From assembly GCA_964544055.1 (NCBI GenBank), contig CAZJAA010000001.1:138630-202629 (forward strand): 64,000 bases of DNA, in the 5' to 3' direction. The notes below the pieces were generated by a model that saw only the letters and a program-made list of their open reading frames with translations, had not been told where the DNA came from and did not search any database. Both the position numbers and the translations under genes were made by a program. Positions 8,415 through 17,132 of the stretch are shown piece by piece; position 1 is the stretch's first letter, and each line of letters opens with the position of its first letter. The DNA comes from SIG299 sp964544055. GTDB taxonomy: Bacteria; Bacillota; Clostridia; Lachnospirales; Lachnospiraceae.

Positions 8415-9488
8415 TTATATAAAGAATGCCGCATAGAGAGGAACGATTTTTTTATCGTCCTCGAACGCAAAATTTTTCGCAGAGAGCTTAATCGCATAGG
8501 CAGGCTTGTAGGTGTCCATATAAACCTTTAAGCTCTTTGCTCTGATATTGTCTGCCGACCTGACTTCAATCGGAATGAGCTGACCGTCACACTGAATAAC
8601 AAAATCTATTTCAGCTCCACGCTCTGCCCCCCAATAGTAGGTGTTATAGCCGTTTATAGAAAGCGGCACATTAACATAGTTTTCAGCCATACCGCCCTTT
8701 TTAATCAGCTAATATTGAAAACGGGTATTCTTCTTTGAGAGCTGAACGGTAATATTGTCATAAACCAGCCTGGTTTTCTTGATTTCGTTCAAGTTATTAT
8801 ACTTGCTCATATCATTAAGGTAGCTTGCCAGAATAGTATCCTGCGTATGACGGACAAGGATATAATCCCTCGTTTCAGCAAACTGCATGACACATTCTGG
8901 CATACCACCCACAGCAAAATACTGACGATAAAGCTGCATTGCCGCATCGTGCTAGGCAGATGGCATAGGACTGTCCGTTTCAAAGCATTTCTTAATCTGC
9001 TCTACAAGATTATTTTCACCCATTGCCAACATAAATTCCTCCATGTCCATAGGATAGAGGGTTTTCATATCGACCTTGCCGACAGGGAACGAAAACTTTG
9101 CTCTGTTGACCGCCACACCGAGCAGACTGCCTGCCACAATAATATGATACTCCGGAGCATCTTCGCAAAAATATTTAAATGCTGTCAAAGCCCTTTCACA
9201 AAGTTGTACCTCATCAAATACAATCAGCGTTTTTTCTTTTACAATCGTCTGACCTGCGATATGAGATAAAATCGGTATCAGATAATCGGGGCTGATATTT
9301 TCCTCAAAGGTTTCATTTAACTTTGGATTGGTTTCAAAATTGAAGTACGCTACATTTTCATAAGCCTTACGCCCAAATTCCAGAATAGAGTAGGTTTTGC
9401 CAACCTGTCTTGCTCCCTGCAAAATAAGGGGGTTGCGATGTTCACTTTTTTTCTACGCCTCTAAGAAGCTCATAATCTTTCTGCACAT
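8415..9488 (-). pseudogene. Decayed AAA ATPase with DUF4143-type C-terminus, three in-frame TAG codons
   Basis: One reading frame from ATG 9488 (site AGGAGG just upstream) to 8415 encodes an ATPase of the AAA_14/DUF4143 group, often mobile accessory genes of unknown role. Seen: the P-loop GARQVGKT, Walker B LIVFDEVQ, sensor IIVAGSLLGVAV, YRQYFAVGGMPE, and C-terminal AEIDFVIQCDGQLIPIEVR. The frame is broken by TAG near 9454 (Trp expected), 8952-8954 (Leu expected) and 8709-8711 (Lys or Gln expected). About 60 residues expected after LIKKGG are missing, and the frame jumps in phase to MAENYV. No frameshift is needed. Codon use differs from its neighbours. It is most likely dead. Confidence 0.8.
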
Positions 9489-9743
9489 ATTCTAATCCTC
9501 CTGATTACAAAATTCAAGAAACGAGAATAAGTATATCCGATTATCGTGTAAAATTTAACCGATTTTGTGTCAAGATTTACATTAAATAGCATGAATATTT
9601 TTGAGTTTTCATCACATTTCGACGTGAATATTATTTTCTGTGCTTTTCCATGTCCTTACAACTAGTATTATCATTCCTCTAAATTCTTGCACTTTACTTT
9701 CTCACCATATGGCTACCTCTTATTCTTTTCATCTCTCCATCAT

Positions 9744-10577
9744 TCACCAGTCACTATCCCAGTCATCTAGGCTGTCATCCCAATCCCAATCATCATCCCA
9801 ATCATCGTCATCATCCCAGCTGTCATTGCTATCCCAGTCATCGCCATTATTCGTTGAATATGAGTAGGAGTGATAATACTTGGAATCTTCAAAATTTCCA
9901 AAACCATAGTTGGTTTCGTATAGGTCAGCGTAGTAAGAACCTATGTAAGCATCTTCCAGATACTCATAGGTAGATAAATCATACTCAGAATCATAAATAT
10001 CCCAGGCTGAATCTTCCCAGACATACCATAACGAACCACTGTAATAATAATTGACATTGTTAATTTCATAATAGCCCTGCTCCGGTCGACCTGCACCTGT
10101 GAACGTTACATATGCTGTAAATGCCAGTAAAAGCAACTTTCCCAGTAACCAGGGCAATATCTGTATGCCAAGGAAAATTCCAAGAATTTTCCAAATCGCC
10201 TTTGATTTCTTGCGTGTTTTTTTGTTTGGAATATCCGTTTGCGGATACGAATAATTTTCTGCATATTCAGTAGCTCTTTGTCGGTTGCTTCGGCCTTTGA
10301 GCTGCATGGTCAGACGTTCTTCCATTTTTGCATACAGCTCATTCACTGCATACGCTTCGTCAAGACCTTCATAGCGTATTGCTCTTGTTCCGTCCGCTTT
10401 ATTTTTATAAACCACAAAATTCCCTGTATACGAATCCTGATATATGCCAAATGCTTTAGGGCCTCTGTAATCTACACCAATATAGGTATTCATGGCATCT
10501 GTCGGTATATTGTACTCCATAACCCACTGCAGCAGTTCATCTATTGTCGTTGGAGTTTTTTCCATATTGCTATACAT
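9744..10577 (-). CDS. Unknown membrane protein with Asp/Trp-rich tail
   Basis: I do not recognise the family. The 277-residue product has an N-terminal part of about 90 residues with the motif YIGVDYRGPKAFGIYQDSYTGNFVVYKNKADGTRAIRYEG, which reads like a small beta-rich domain. A basic stretch (KKTRKKSK) follows, then one hydrophobic segment (about 130-153), a Tyr/Asp/Trp-rich region, and a final 35 residues made almost only of Asp, Trp, Ser and Asn. The basic-inside pattern puts the acidic tail outside the cell. It starts 3 bases after the thiN stop, so it is the last gene of the priA-thiN transcript. An alternative start is the ATG four codons later. Confidence 0.7.
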   Translation of the reverse strand: MYSNMEKTPTTIDELLQWVMEYNIPTDAMNTYIGVDYRGPKAFGIYQDSYTGNFVVYKNKADGTRAIRYEGLDEAYAVNELYAKMEERLTMQLKGRSNRQRATEYAENYSYPQTDIPNKKTRKKSKAIWKILGIFLGIQILPWLLGKLLLLAFTAYVTFTGAGRPEQGYYEINNVNYYYSGSLWYVWEDSAWDIYDSEYDLSTYEYLEDAYIGSYYADLYETNYGFGNFEDSKYYHSYSYSTNNGDDWDSNDSWDDDDDWDDDWDWDDSLDDWDSDW

Positions 10578-10580
10578 ACC

Positions 10581-11237
10581 CTAAGCCCTTTCTGAATCCC
10601 TTGTCTCGACCACCACAAATATACCGTCTGTAAAATCCACCGTTGCCGTTTCTTCGATAATTTCGTTGCTGACGCAAAGCGTACTGCCACGACAAACCGT
10701 GTGGTCTGTTAAAGAGTATTTAAAACCACGCAGCGTTACGCCCTGCACCGTTTCCGTCAATGCAAGCAGGGAAACAAAGGCTCCGTACTGCTCCTGTTTT
10801 TTTAAGGTAAAATTTTGATTTTTTAAATACAAGCGGTTGGTTTCGTTTATAATTTCTGCTTCCATGCTGCGTTTTAACAGGCATTGCAGCAAAAACACAT
10901 TGGCAAGGCTGTGATCCAGCCGGGAACCTGTCGCCCCTAAAAAAACAAATCTGGTACAACCCATCGACTGTGCCGTTTCTATGGCAAGCTCGGTATCCGT
11001 CTGATCCTTTTCCGGTGGGTGCCGAAAAATAATGCGGTTGTCATAATCGTCCAAAAGACTCTGATTGACCGTATCAAAATCTCCCACAATGGCATCTGGC
11101 AAAAGTCCGAGTCGATGAGTCGTTTCTAGTGCCCCATCCACAACTATCAGCAGCTGTTCCGGATGCTGTTTCACATAATTGAAAATAAACGGTTCCGGTC
11201 GTGTACCACCGGTAATAACACAAGCTGTTTTCTGCAT
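10581..11237 (-). CDS. thiN: Thiamine pyrophosphokinase
   Basis: ThiN transfers pyrophosphate from ATP to thiamine, giving the cofactor TPP. The 218-residue length is normal. VDGALETTHRLGLLPDAIVGDFDTV (about 33-57) holds the conserved Asp cluster for ATP/Mg binding. DQTDTELAIE near 78 and GATGSRLDHSLAN near 100 are family signatures, and the C-terminal half is the beta-sandwich thiamine-binding domain. It follows rpe, as in many Firmicutes, where the pair closes the prkC-rsgA operon. Confidence 0.93.
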   Translation of the reverse strand: MQKTACVITGGTRPEPFIFNYVKQHPEQLLIVVDGALETTHRLGLLPDAIVGDFDTVNQSLLDDYDNRIIFRHPPEKDQTDTELAIETAQSMGCTRFVFLGATGSRLDHSLANVFLLQCLLKRSMEAEIINETNRLYLKNQNFTLKKQEQYGAFVSLLALTETVQGVTLRGFKYSLTDHTVCRGSTLCVSNEIIEETATVDFTDGIFVVVETRDSERA

Positions 11238-11358
11238 CTTTTTCCTTTATTTTCATACAGTAAACCATTTTCTATTCTGCATGAATTTGCAATATTTTTC
11301 TGCGCTGTTTCACAACGTGCTTTAGACATTTTTGTTTCTGCTTATTTCAGAAATTGCT

Positions 11359-12030
11359 TTAACCAATTTCTGATGCAACACGCCCGGCTGCCTGATAAAA
11401 TGCCGCCATATTTTCTGAAATATTCCCCTGAAACACCGCCGTTCCGGCAACAACCACATTCACCCCGGCTTTGATTACTTCTTCTACGTTGCCAAGATGG
11501 ATGCCACCGTCCACTTCCAGATTACAGGACGGATTTTTTTCTTCTATCATACGGCGCACCATGCGGATTTTTTCCAGAGTTTCCAGAATAAACTTCTGTC
11601 CGCCAAAGCCGGGATGTACTGACATCAGCAATACCATATCCACCTGGGAAATCCATGGTTCTAACACAGTAGCTTTTGTTTCCGGGCTGATGGACAAGCC
11701 CACCTTGCAACCACATTTGCGAATTTTCTGAATGGTTGCACCAATATCTTCACAGGCTTCTGCATGAATGGTAATCAGGTCGGCCCCTGTCTTTTGAAAT
11801 TCCTCAATATAGCGAATTGGCTCCTGCACCATCAGATGCACGTCAAAAAAAAGGGGCGACGACGGGCGGATGCTCTGAATGACCGGCATTCCAAACGAAA
11901 TGCTCGGTACAAACAGACCGTCCATCACATCAATATGAAGCCAGTCACCACCGGCGTTTTCAATTTCTTTTAACTGTTCTCCCAGCCGTGTAAAATCTGC
12001 CGCAAGGATAGACGGTGATAAATGAAACAT
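11359..12030 (-). CDS. rpe: Ribulose-phosphate 3-epimerase
   Basis: Rpe interconverts ribulose-5-phosphate and xylulose-5-phosphate in the pentose phosphate pathway. The 223-residue TIM barrel shows LSPSILAADF at the start, the metal-binding HIDVMDGLFVPSISFG (His, Asp) near 32, the second-metal segment DVHLMVQEP near 64, SVHPGFGGQKF near 136, and EVDGGIHLGN near 173. All catalytic Asp and His positions look intact. It follows rsgA by 58 bases. Confidence 0.95.
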   Translation of the reverse strand: MFHLSPSILAADFTRLGEQLKEIENAGGDWLHIDVMDGLFVPSISFGMPVIQSIRPSSPLFFDVHLMVQEPIRYIEEFQKTGADLITIHAEACEDIGATIQKIRKCGCKVGLSISPETKATVLEPWISQVDMVLLMSVHPGFGGQKFILETLEKIRMVRRMIEEKNPSCNLEVDGGIHLGNVEEVIKAGVNVVVAGTAVFQGNISENMAAFYQAAGRVASEIG

Positions 12031-12088
12031 AATTTTCTCCCATTTTCGAGCATTGTGCCGAACATACCTTTACAAGCTGTACCCGACA

Positions 12089-12973
12089 CTAATACCGATA
12101 TTTTTTCTTTTCTTTTAATTCTTTATAAATCTGCAAATAACTCTGATAGCGTTCCCTGGAAACCATTCCTTTCGTCAGTGCCTCTTTTACTGCACAGTCC
12201 GGTTCATTTTCATGCATGCAACCACGAAAACGACATTTTCCTTCAAAAGGATGAAATTCCGGAAAATACTTTTTTACGTCCTCTGCCTCGATTTCTTCCG
12301 GTTCCAGTGAGCTAAATCCCGGTGTATCCAGAATATAAGTATTATCCTTAATCCAAATAAATTCCGAATGTCTGGTTGTGTGTTTTCCTCTGCGGATTTT
12401 TTCACTGACTGCTCCGGTTTCCATAATAACTCCCGGCTGCAAAAGATTGACAAGAGTGGATTTTCCGACACCGGAAGGGCCGGCAAGCACTGTAGTTTTA
12501 CCTTTCAACAGCTGCTCTATTATCTCTAAGCCGTCTTTTTCTTTTGCCGAAAGAAAGCAGATTTCATAGCCGGAATTACGGTAAGCATTTTTGAATTTTT
12601 CACATTCTACTTCTGAAATAAGGTCTGTTTTGTTAAAACAGAGAATGACCGGAAGCTGCTGTTTTGCCATTAAAAGCAGAAATCGGTCAAGAAGCCCCCA
12701 GTTTGGTTCCGGGTCTTTTGCCGCAAAAACCAAAAGTGCCTGATCTGCATTTGCCACTGCCGGACGAATCAGACAGCTTTTTCTTGGAAGAATTTCAATG
12801 ACAGAAGCAAGCTTTTTTTCTTCATCCAAAACTTCCAGTTCAACATTGTCACCAACAAATGGCTTTACCTTTTGGTTACGGAAAGCACCTTTTGCCTTGC
12901 ATTCGTAGACACAGGCACCTTCCGTATGCACATAATAAAATCCTGCAATTCCTTTAATTATTTTTCCTGTCAC
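12089..12973 (-). CDS. rsgA: Small ribosomal subunit biogenesis GTPase RsgA
   Basis: RsgA is a circularly permuted GTPase that helps mature the 30S subunit. Seen in order: an N-terminal OB-fold (MTGKIIKGIAGFYYVHTEG type start), NKTDL (G4), GPSGVGKSTLVN (G1), TRHSE (G2) and DTPGF (G3), then the zinc knuckle CRFRGCMHENEPDC near the C-terminus. The longest frame begins with ATG at 13006, but the conserved N-terminus fits a GTG at 12973. That GTG overlaps the prkC stop by one base and has AGGAG ten bases upstream, giving 294 residues. The overlap implies translational coupling to prkC. Confidence 0.93.
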   Translation of the reverse strand: MTGKIIKGIAGFYYVHTEGACVYECKAKGAFRNQKVKPFVGDNVELEVLDEEKKLASVIEILPRKSCLIRPAVANADQALLVFAAKDPEPNWGLLDRFLLLMAKQQLPVILCFNKTDLISEVECEKFKNAYRNSGYEICFLSAKEKDGLEIIEQLLKGKTTVLAGPSGVGKSTLVNLLQPGVIMETGAVSEKIRRGKHTTRHSEFIWIKDNTYILDTPGFSSLEPEEIEAEDVKKYFPEFHPFEGKCRFRGCMHENEPDCAVKEALTKGMVSRERYQSYLQIYKELKEKKKYRY

Positions 12974-15240
12974 TATTGTGTAAACTCCTGTAACTCTACT
13001 GTCCACTGTTTTGCCATCAGTCCTTCATCCCCAATGAAGAGATATACCTGGGCAAGACCTTCTTCCAGTGCCGGATAGGTATCTTTCTTTAAAGCAAATG
13101 AAAACGCTTCCTTTGGATAATCGTTATAAGACATTGTTCCTTCCGCAATCAGATAGGACACTCCGGAGTTTATCATGTCAATTTCGATATAATAAAATAC
13201 GGTTTCTCCTTCCGCAAATGGCACTTCCTCACCCGCCGTACTTAAAATAAGTGGGAAATAATCTGCTGCTACTGCAGGAACAGACGTTGGCTCCGGTGTT
13301 GCTGTAGGTTCCGGTGGAACTGTCGTCTCCGGATTATCGGAAGGTGTTTCTGTCGGTCCCGGTGTGACTGTTGTCTCCGGATTATCGGAAGGTGCTTCCG
13401 TTGGCTCCGGCGTTGGTGTTGGAGCAGGTCCGTCACTGACAACAACATTAATTGCCGTGCCTGATAAAACAGAATCTCCTTCTGCAACATCCTGACGCAT
13501 TACCATACCCTTTTTAAAGTTTGCCGAGTAATCAGTAGTAGTTTCTCCAAGGACAAGTCCTTCTCTTTCGAGTGCCTCTCTTGCCTCTTCCAGCGTTTTT
13601 CCAAGCAGATTTATCATCTGTAAATAGGTCGGATTGCTTCCAGTACTTACTACAAGCCGGATATTGTCACCTTTATAAAGAGTTTCACCGCCTGCAGGCT
13701 CTGTACGGACAACTCTGCCCACCGGTAATTCAGCATTTGATTCATACGTCACGGAAGGATTCAGACCAAGCTCTATCAGATTTTGCCGTGCTTCTTCTTC
13801 CGTTTCGTAAAAATACGACGGAATCTGGATTAATTCCGGTCCTGCACTGATGGTAAGACGAATGGTTGCATCCAGCAATACATCCGAATAGGCTAATGGA
13901 TACTGGTCAATTACCGTACCCTTGGTTTCTGAACTGTATACCTCGTCCTCCAGAATAATAATAAAATCATCCGATTTTAATTTTAAAAGCTTTTCTGCAT
14001 CTTCGAAAGTATACCCCTTTAAGTTTGGCATTCCGATTGTGCCTACCGGTACATTGGTAGGTGTCGGTGTTGGCGTATCCGTTGCCGCAACCGTAGGACT
14101 TGGTGGCGGCGTCAAATTTGCTTTAAATAAATCAGCAATTCCAAAGAATCTTGCTGCCAGATAAATAATTCCAATTGTCAGAATAATAGCTACAATAATA
14201 CTTCCTATAATGACAAACTTTTCCCAGTTTGAATTGATACTGTCCAGTTCTTCCTCTTCTTCCTTTAAAACCTGACTTTTTCCCTTCTGGTGGCTGTCAT
14301 AATGAACGACCGGAGATTTTGCCGCTGTTGTGCGGATTTCTTCTACCTCATTGTCTGTAAACATTCTGGTTGGATTATCCGGTACATAACCGCTTACCGG
14401 AAGCCTTACAAAATCTCCCTCCGGATTTGTAATGGAACGTTTTAAATCCATAATCAGTTCCGAGGCAGACAAATACCTGTTTTCCGGTCGCTTTTGCAGA
14501 CATTTCTGTACGATACGGTCTAAGCTGTACTGCACTTCCGGCACCAATTCACGAACCGGCCGCGGTTCACTTTGAATATGAAGCAAAGCAACCGAAACTG
14601 TATTATCACCAGCAAATGGCAGACTGCCGCTTAACATTTCATATAAAGTGACACCTAAAGAATAAATATCACTTTTTTCGTCACAATATCCACCTCTTGC
14701 CTGCTCTGGGGAAAGGTAATGCACCGAACCAATGGCATTCTGCGTATAGGTATTTGCTGAAACAGCCTTTGCAATACCAAAATCCGCAACCTTAACCTTG
14801 CCTTCTCTGGAAATCATAATATTCTGTGGCTTAATATCACGGTGAACAATATGATTATTATGTGCTGCTTCCAAACCCTGTGCTATCTGAATAGCAATGC
14901 CGACGGATTCCTTTACCGTAAGATGTCCTTTTTTCTCAATAAATTTCTTTAAAGTAATACCTTCTACAAGCTCCATTACAATATAATGAAGTCCGTTATC
15001 TTCTCCGACATCATAAACGCTTACAATATTTGGGTGAGACAGACCGGCAACCGACTGGGCTTCCCCACGAAACTTTGTAATAAAATTTTTATCTGTCGAA
15101 TATTCCTGCTTTAAAATTTTAATTGCAACATAGCGGTTCAGCCGGTGACATTTTGCTTTATACACATCTGCCATACCGCCTGAGCCTATTTTTTCGATAA
15201 TTTCGTATCTGTCACTGATAAACATACCGGGTTTTACCAT
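12973..15240 (-). CDS. prkC: PASTA-domain serine/threonine kinase
   Basis: PrkC-type kinases sense muropeptides or lipid II outside the cell and phosphorylate proteins linked to cell wall and translation. The 755-residue protein has an N-terminal kinase domain with GSGGMADV (glycine loop), Lys41, HRDIKPQN (catalytic Asp135) and DFG at 153-155. A membrane segment lies at about 340-362. Three PASTA repeats follow (about 390-600), then a Pro/Thr-rich linker with a duplicated TEAPSDNPETTV-like unit (wall-spanning type) and a unique C-terminal domain of about 90 residues. ATG 15240 (site GGAGGT) is preferred over 15252. The prpC partner lies just upstream. Confidence 0.95.
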   Translation of the reverse strand: MVKPGMFISDRYEIIEKIGSGGMADVYKAKCHRLNRYVAIKILKQEYSTDKNFITKFRGEAQSVAGLSHPNIVSVYDVGEDNGLHYIVMELVEGITLKKFIEKKGHLTVKESVGIAIQIAQGLEAAHNNHIVHRDIKPQNIMISREGKVKVADFGIAKAVSANTYTQNAIGSVHYLSPEQARGGYCDEKSDIYSLGVTLYEMLSGSLPFAGDNTVSVALLHIQSEPRPVRELVPEVQYSLDRIVQKCLQKRPENRYLSASELIMDLKRSITNPEGDFVRLPVSGYVPDNPTRMFTDNEVEEIRTTAAKSPVVHYDSHQKGKSQVLKEEEEELDSINSNWEKFVIIGSIIVAIILTIGIIYLAARFFGIADLFKANLTPPPSPTVAATDTPTPTPTNVPVGTIGMPNLKGYTFEDAEKLLKLKSDDFIIILEDEVYSSETKGTVIDQYPLAYSDVLLDATIRLTISAGPELIQIPSYFYETEEEARQNLIELGLNPSVTYESNAELPVGRVVRTEPAGGETLYKGDNIRLVVSTGSNPTYLQMINLLGKTLEEAREALEREGLVLGETTTDYSANFKKGMVMRQDVAEGDSVLSGTAINVVVSDGPAPTPTPEPTEAPSDNPETTVTPGPTETPSDNPETTVPPEPTATPEPTSVPAVAADYFPLILSTAGEEVPFAEGETVFYYIEIDMINSGVSYLIAEGTMSYNDYPKEAFSFALKKDTYPALEEGLAQVYLFIGDEGLMAKQWTVELQEFTQ

Positions 15241-15342
15241 ATTTACCTCCATCTGCGTATGTGGGTTATTTTTATCCGTATTTCATAAACAGCAGTGTTT
15301 TTCAATACCGGGGAATTTTTTACTCTCTTTTTTGCAGCGGCT

Positions 15343-16071
15343 TTATATATGAACAAGGACAAGGGATATATTATCCTTTCCTCCGTTTTCATTTGCCAGT
15401 GCAATCAGCTTCTCAGCTTTTTCTTTTAAGTCAGAGTCATTTTCCAGAACAATTTCTTTAATGTTCTCATCCTCAACCATATTAGTTAAACCGTCAGAGC
15501 ATAGCACAACATAAGCTCCGGCTTCTAGTTCTACTTCAAAGAAATCAGGAATCACCTGTTCCATGGCACCTAATGCTCTGGTAATCACATTTTTTTCCGG
15601 ATGATTTTTGGCATCCTTCCGCTCGATTTCTCCGCGCAGAATTTTTTCTTCCACCAGGGAATGATCCTGCGTAATCTGCCGTATGGTCCCTTTTTCACTT
15701 AAAACATACAGACGGCTGTCACCGATATTTAAAACATAAAGCGTTTCGTTCTGGATGCAGGCAGCTACAAAAGTTGTTCCCATACCCCTGTACTCCGGTT
15801 CAGCTTCAGCCTCTTTTAACAGGCGGTCATTTACTGCACGAATTGCGCCTTCCATGGAGCCAATCACAGTTCTTGCTTTTTGCTCTTTTAGCTCTTTTTC
15901 AAACTCGTTTACACTGAAACGAGATGCAAAGTCACCGGCTCTATGTCCTCCCATACCATCGGCAACTATGTAAAGATTTGGTAATAAACCTACTGCATTG
16001 TCATTACAGTATATATAATCCTGATTTACTTCTCGACGACTTCCAATATCTGTCATTGCAAATGATTCCAA
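15343..16071 (-). CDS. prpC: PP2C-type protein phosphatase, PrkC partner
   Basis: A cytosolic Mn/Mg-dependent Ser/Thr phosphatase that reverses PrkC phosphorylation. The 242-residue length is that of bacterial PrpC/Stp. Metal-binding and core motifs are present: GSRREVNQDYIY near 11, VADGMGGHRAGDFAS near 37, NIGDSRLYV near 115, QDHSLVEE near 133, and VLCSDGLTNMVEDENI near 187. It lies 2 bases after rlmN and about 100 bases before prkC, the standard stp-prkC arrangement. Confidence 0.95.
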   Translation of the reverse strand: MESFAMTDIGSRREVNQDYIYCNDNAVGLLPNLYIVADGMGGHRAGDFASRFSVNEFEKELKEQKARTVIGSMEGAIRAVNDRLLKEAEAEPEYRGMGTTFVAACIQNETLYVLNIGDSRLYVLSEKGTIRQITQDHSLVEEKILRGEIERKDAKNHPEKNVITRALGAMEQVIPDFFEVELEAGAYVVLCSDGLTNMVEDENIKEIVLENDSDLKEKAEKLIALANENGGKDNISLVLVHI

Positions 16072-16073
16072 GG

Positions 16074-17132
16074 CTATTCCTCCCTTCCGTCCACGCTGTC
16101 TTTCCTTGTATGACTTCGTCTTAATTGTCCACAGGCTGCATTGATATCTGAACCCATTTCTCTTCTTATAGTAACATTTATTCTATTTTTTTCAAGAGTA
16201 TTTTTAAAATTTTGAATTGCCGCAGTCTGCGACTTCTTATAAGCTCGCTCCTTGATTGGATTTACCGGAATAAGATTTACATGGCAGTTTTTCCCCTTGA
16301 GGCGTTGAGATAATTCCCTTGCGCATTCCACGGAATCATTTACACCCTCTACCAGACTATATTCATACGTAATTCTCCGTGAGGTCTTTTCATAATAATA
16401 GTCACAAGCTGCCAGAACCTCTTCCAGCTTATATTTATTTGCAACCGGCATCAGCTGCTTTCTCACCTCATCATTTGGTGCATGTAAGGACAACGCAAGC
16501 GTAAGCGGCAGATTTTCCTCTGCAAGACGCTTTATTCCTTCCACAATTCCGCAGGTGGATACCGTAATATTTCTCACACTGATATTTTTTCCTTCTTTTG
16601 CTGAAAGAATACGGACAAACCGAATCAGATTCTCATAATTATCCAACGGCTCTCCGGTTCCCATTACTACTACATTGGAAACCGTTTCTCCCGTAATCCT
16701 CTCTATTTCATAAATCTGCTCCAGCATTTCGGAAGCGGTCAGGTTCCGAATCAGACCGCCAAGCGTTGATGCGCAGAACCGGCAGCCCATACGGCAGCCC
16801 GCCTGTGAAGAAATGCAGACAGAATTTCCATGATGGTATTTCATCAGAACGCTTTCGATTGCCTGTCCATCTGCCAATTCAAACAAAAACTTTTTTGTTC
16901 CATCTGCCGACTCCAGACGGTCAATTTCCTTTGCCGTCGTCAGTTCACATTCTGCCCTCATCTTCTCCCGCAATGCCTTGGATATATTCGTCATTTCTTC
17001 ATAGGAGGCTGCTCTTTTTTCATGCAGCCAGCTAAAAATCTGCGTTGCATGAAACGGCTTTTCTCCCCATTCCGAAAGCAGTTTCTTTATTTCCTCAATC
17101 GTTTTTGATTTGATATCAATTTTTTCCGTCAT
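16074..17132 (-). CDS. rlmN: 23S rRNA (adenine-2503-C2)-methyltransferase, radical SAM
   Basis: RlmN methylates C2 of A2503 in 23S rRNA, and of A37 in some tRNAs, through a radical SAM mechanism with two conserved cysteines. The 352-residue product has an N-terminal helical domain (about 1-85), CISSQAGCRMGCRFCAS with the CxxxCxxC cluster near 116, the GTGEPLDNY motif near 157, and the C-terminal GSDINAACGQL motif with the methyl-carrying Cys. Its start overlaps the rsmB stop by four bases. Confidence 0.96.
   Translation of the reverse strand: MTEKIDIKSKTIEEIKKLLSEWGEKPFHATQIFSWLHEKRAASYEEMTNISKALREKMRAECELTTAKEIDRLESADGTKKFLFELADGQAIESVLMKYHHGNSVCISSQAGCRMGCRFCASTLGGLIRNLTASEMLEQIYEIERITGETVSNVVVMGTGEPLDNYENLIRFVRILSAKEGKNISVRNITVSTCGIVEGIKRLAEENLPLTLALSLHAPNDEVRKQLMPVANKYKLEEVLAACDYYYEKTSRRITYEYSLVEGVNDSVECARELSQRLKGKNCHVNLIPVNPIKERAYKKSQTAAIQNFKNTLEKNRINVTIRREMGSDINAACGQLRRSHTRKDSVDGREE

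Noticed and set aside
8415..9488. True amber recoding as explanation for the three TAG codons
   Set aside because: The expected residues at the three sites differ (Trp, Leu, Lys/Gln) and a conserved block of about 60 residues is missing, so decay is the simpler account; kept only as a low-weight finding.
13260..13440. Repeated units that look like a short tandem array
   Set aside because: They encode the Pro/Thr-rich TEAPSDNPETTV-like wall-spanning linker of PrkC; no CRISPR-like spacing or repeat identity.
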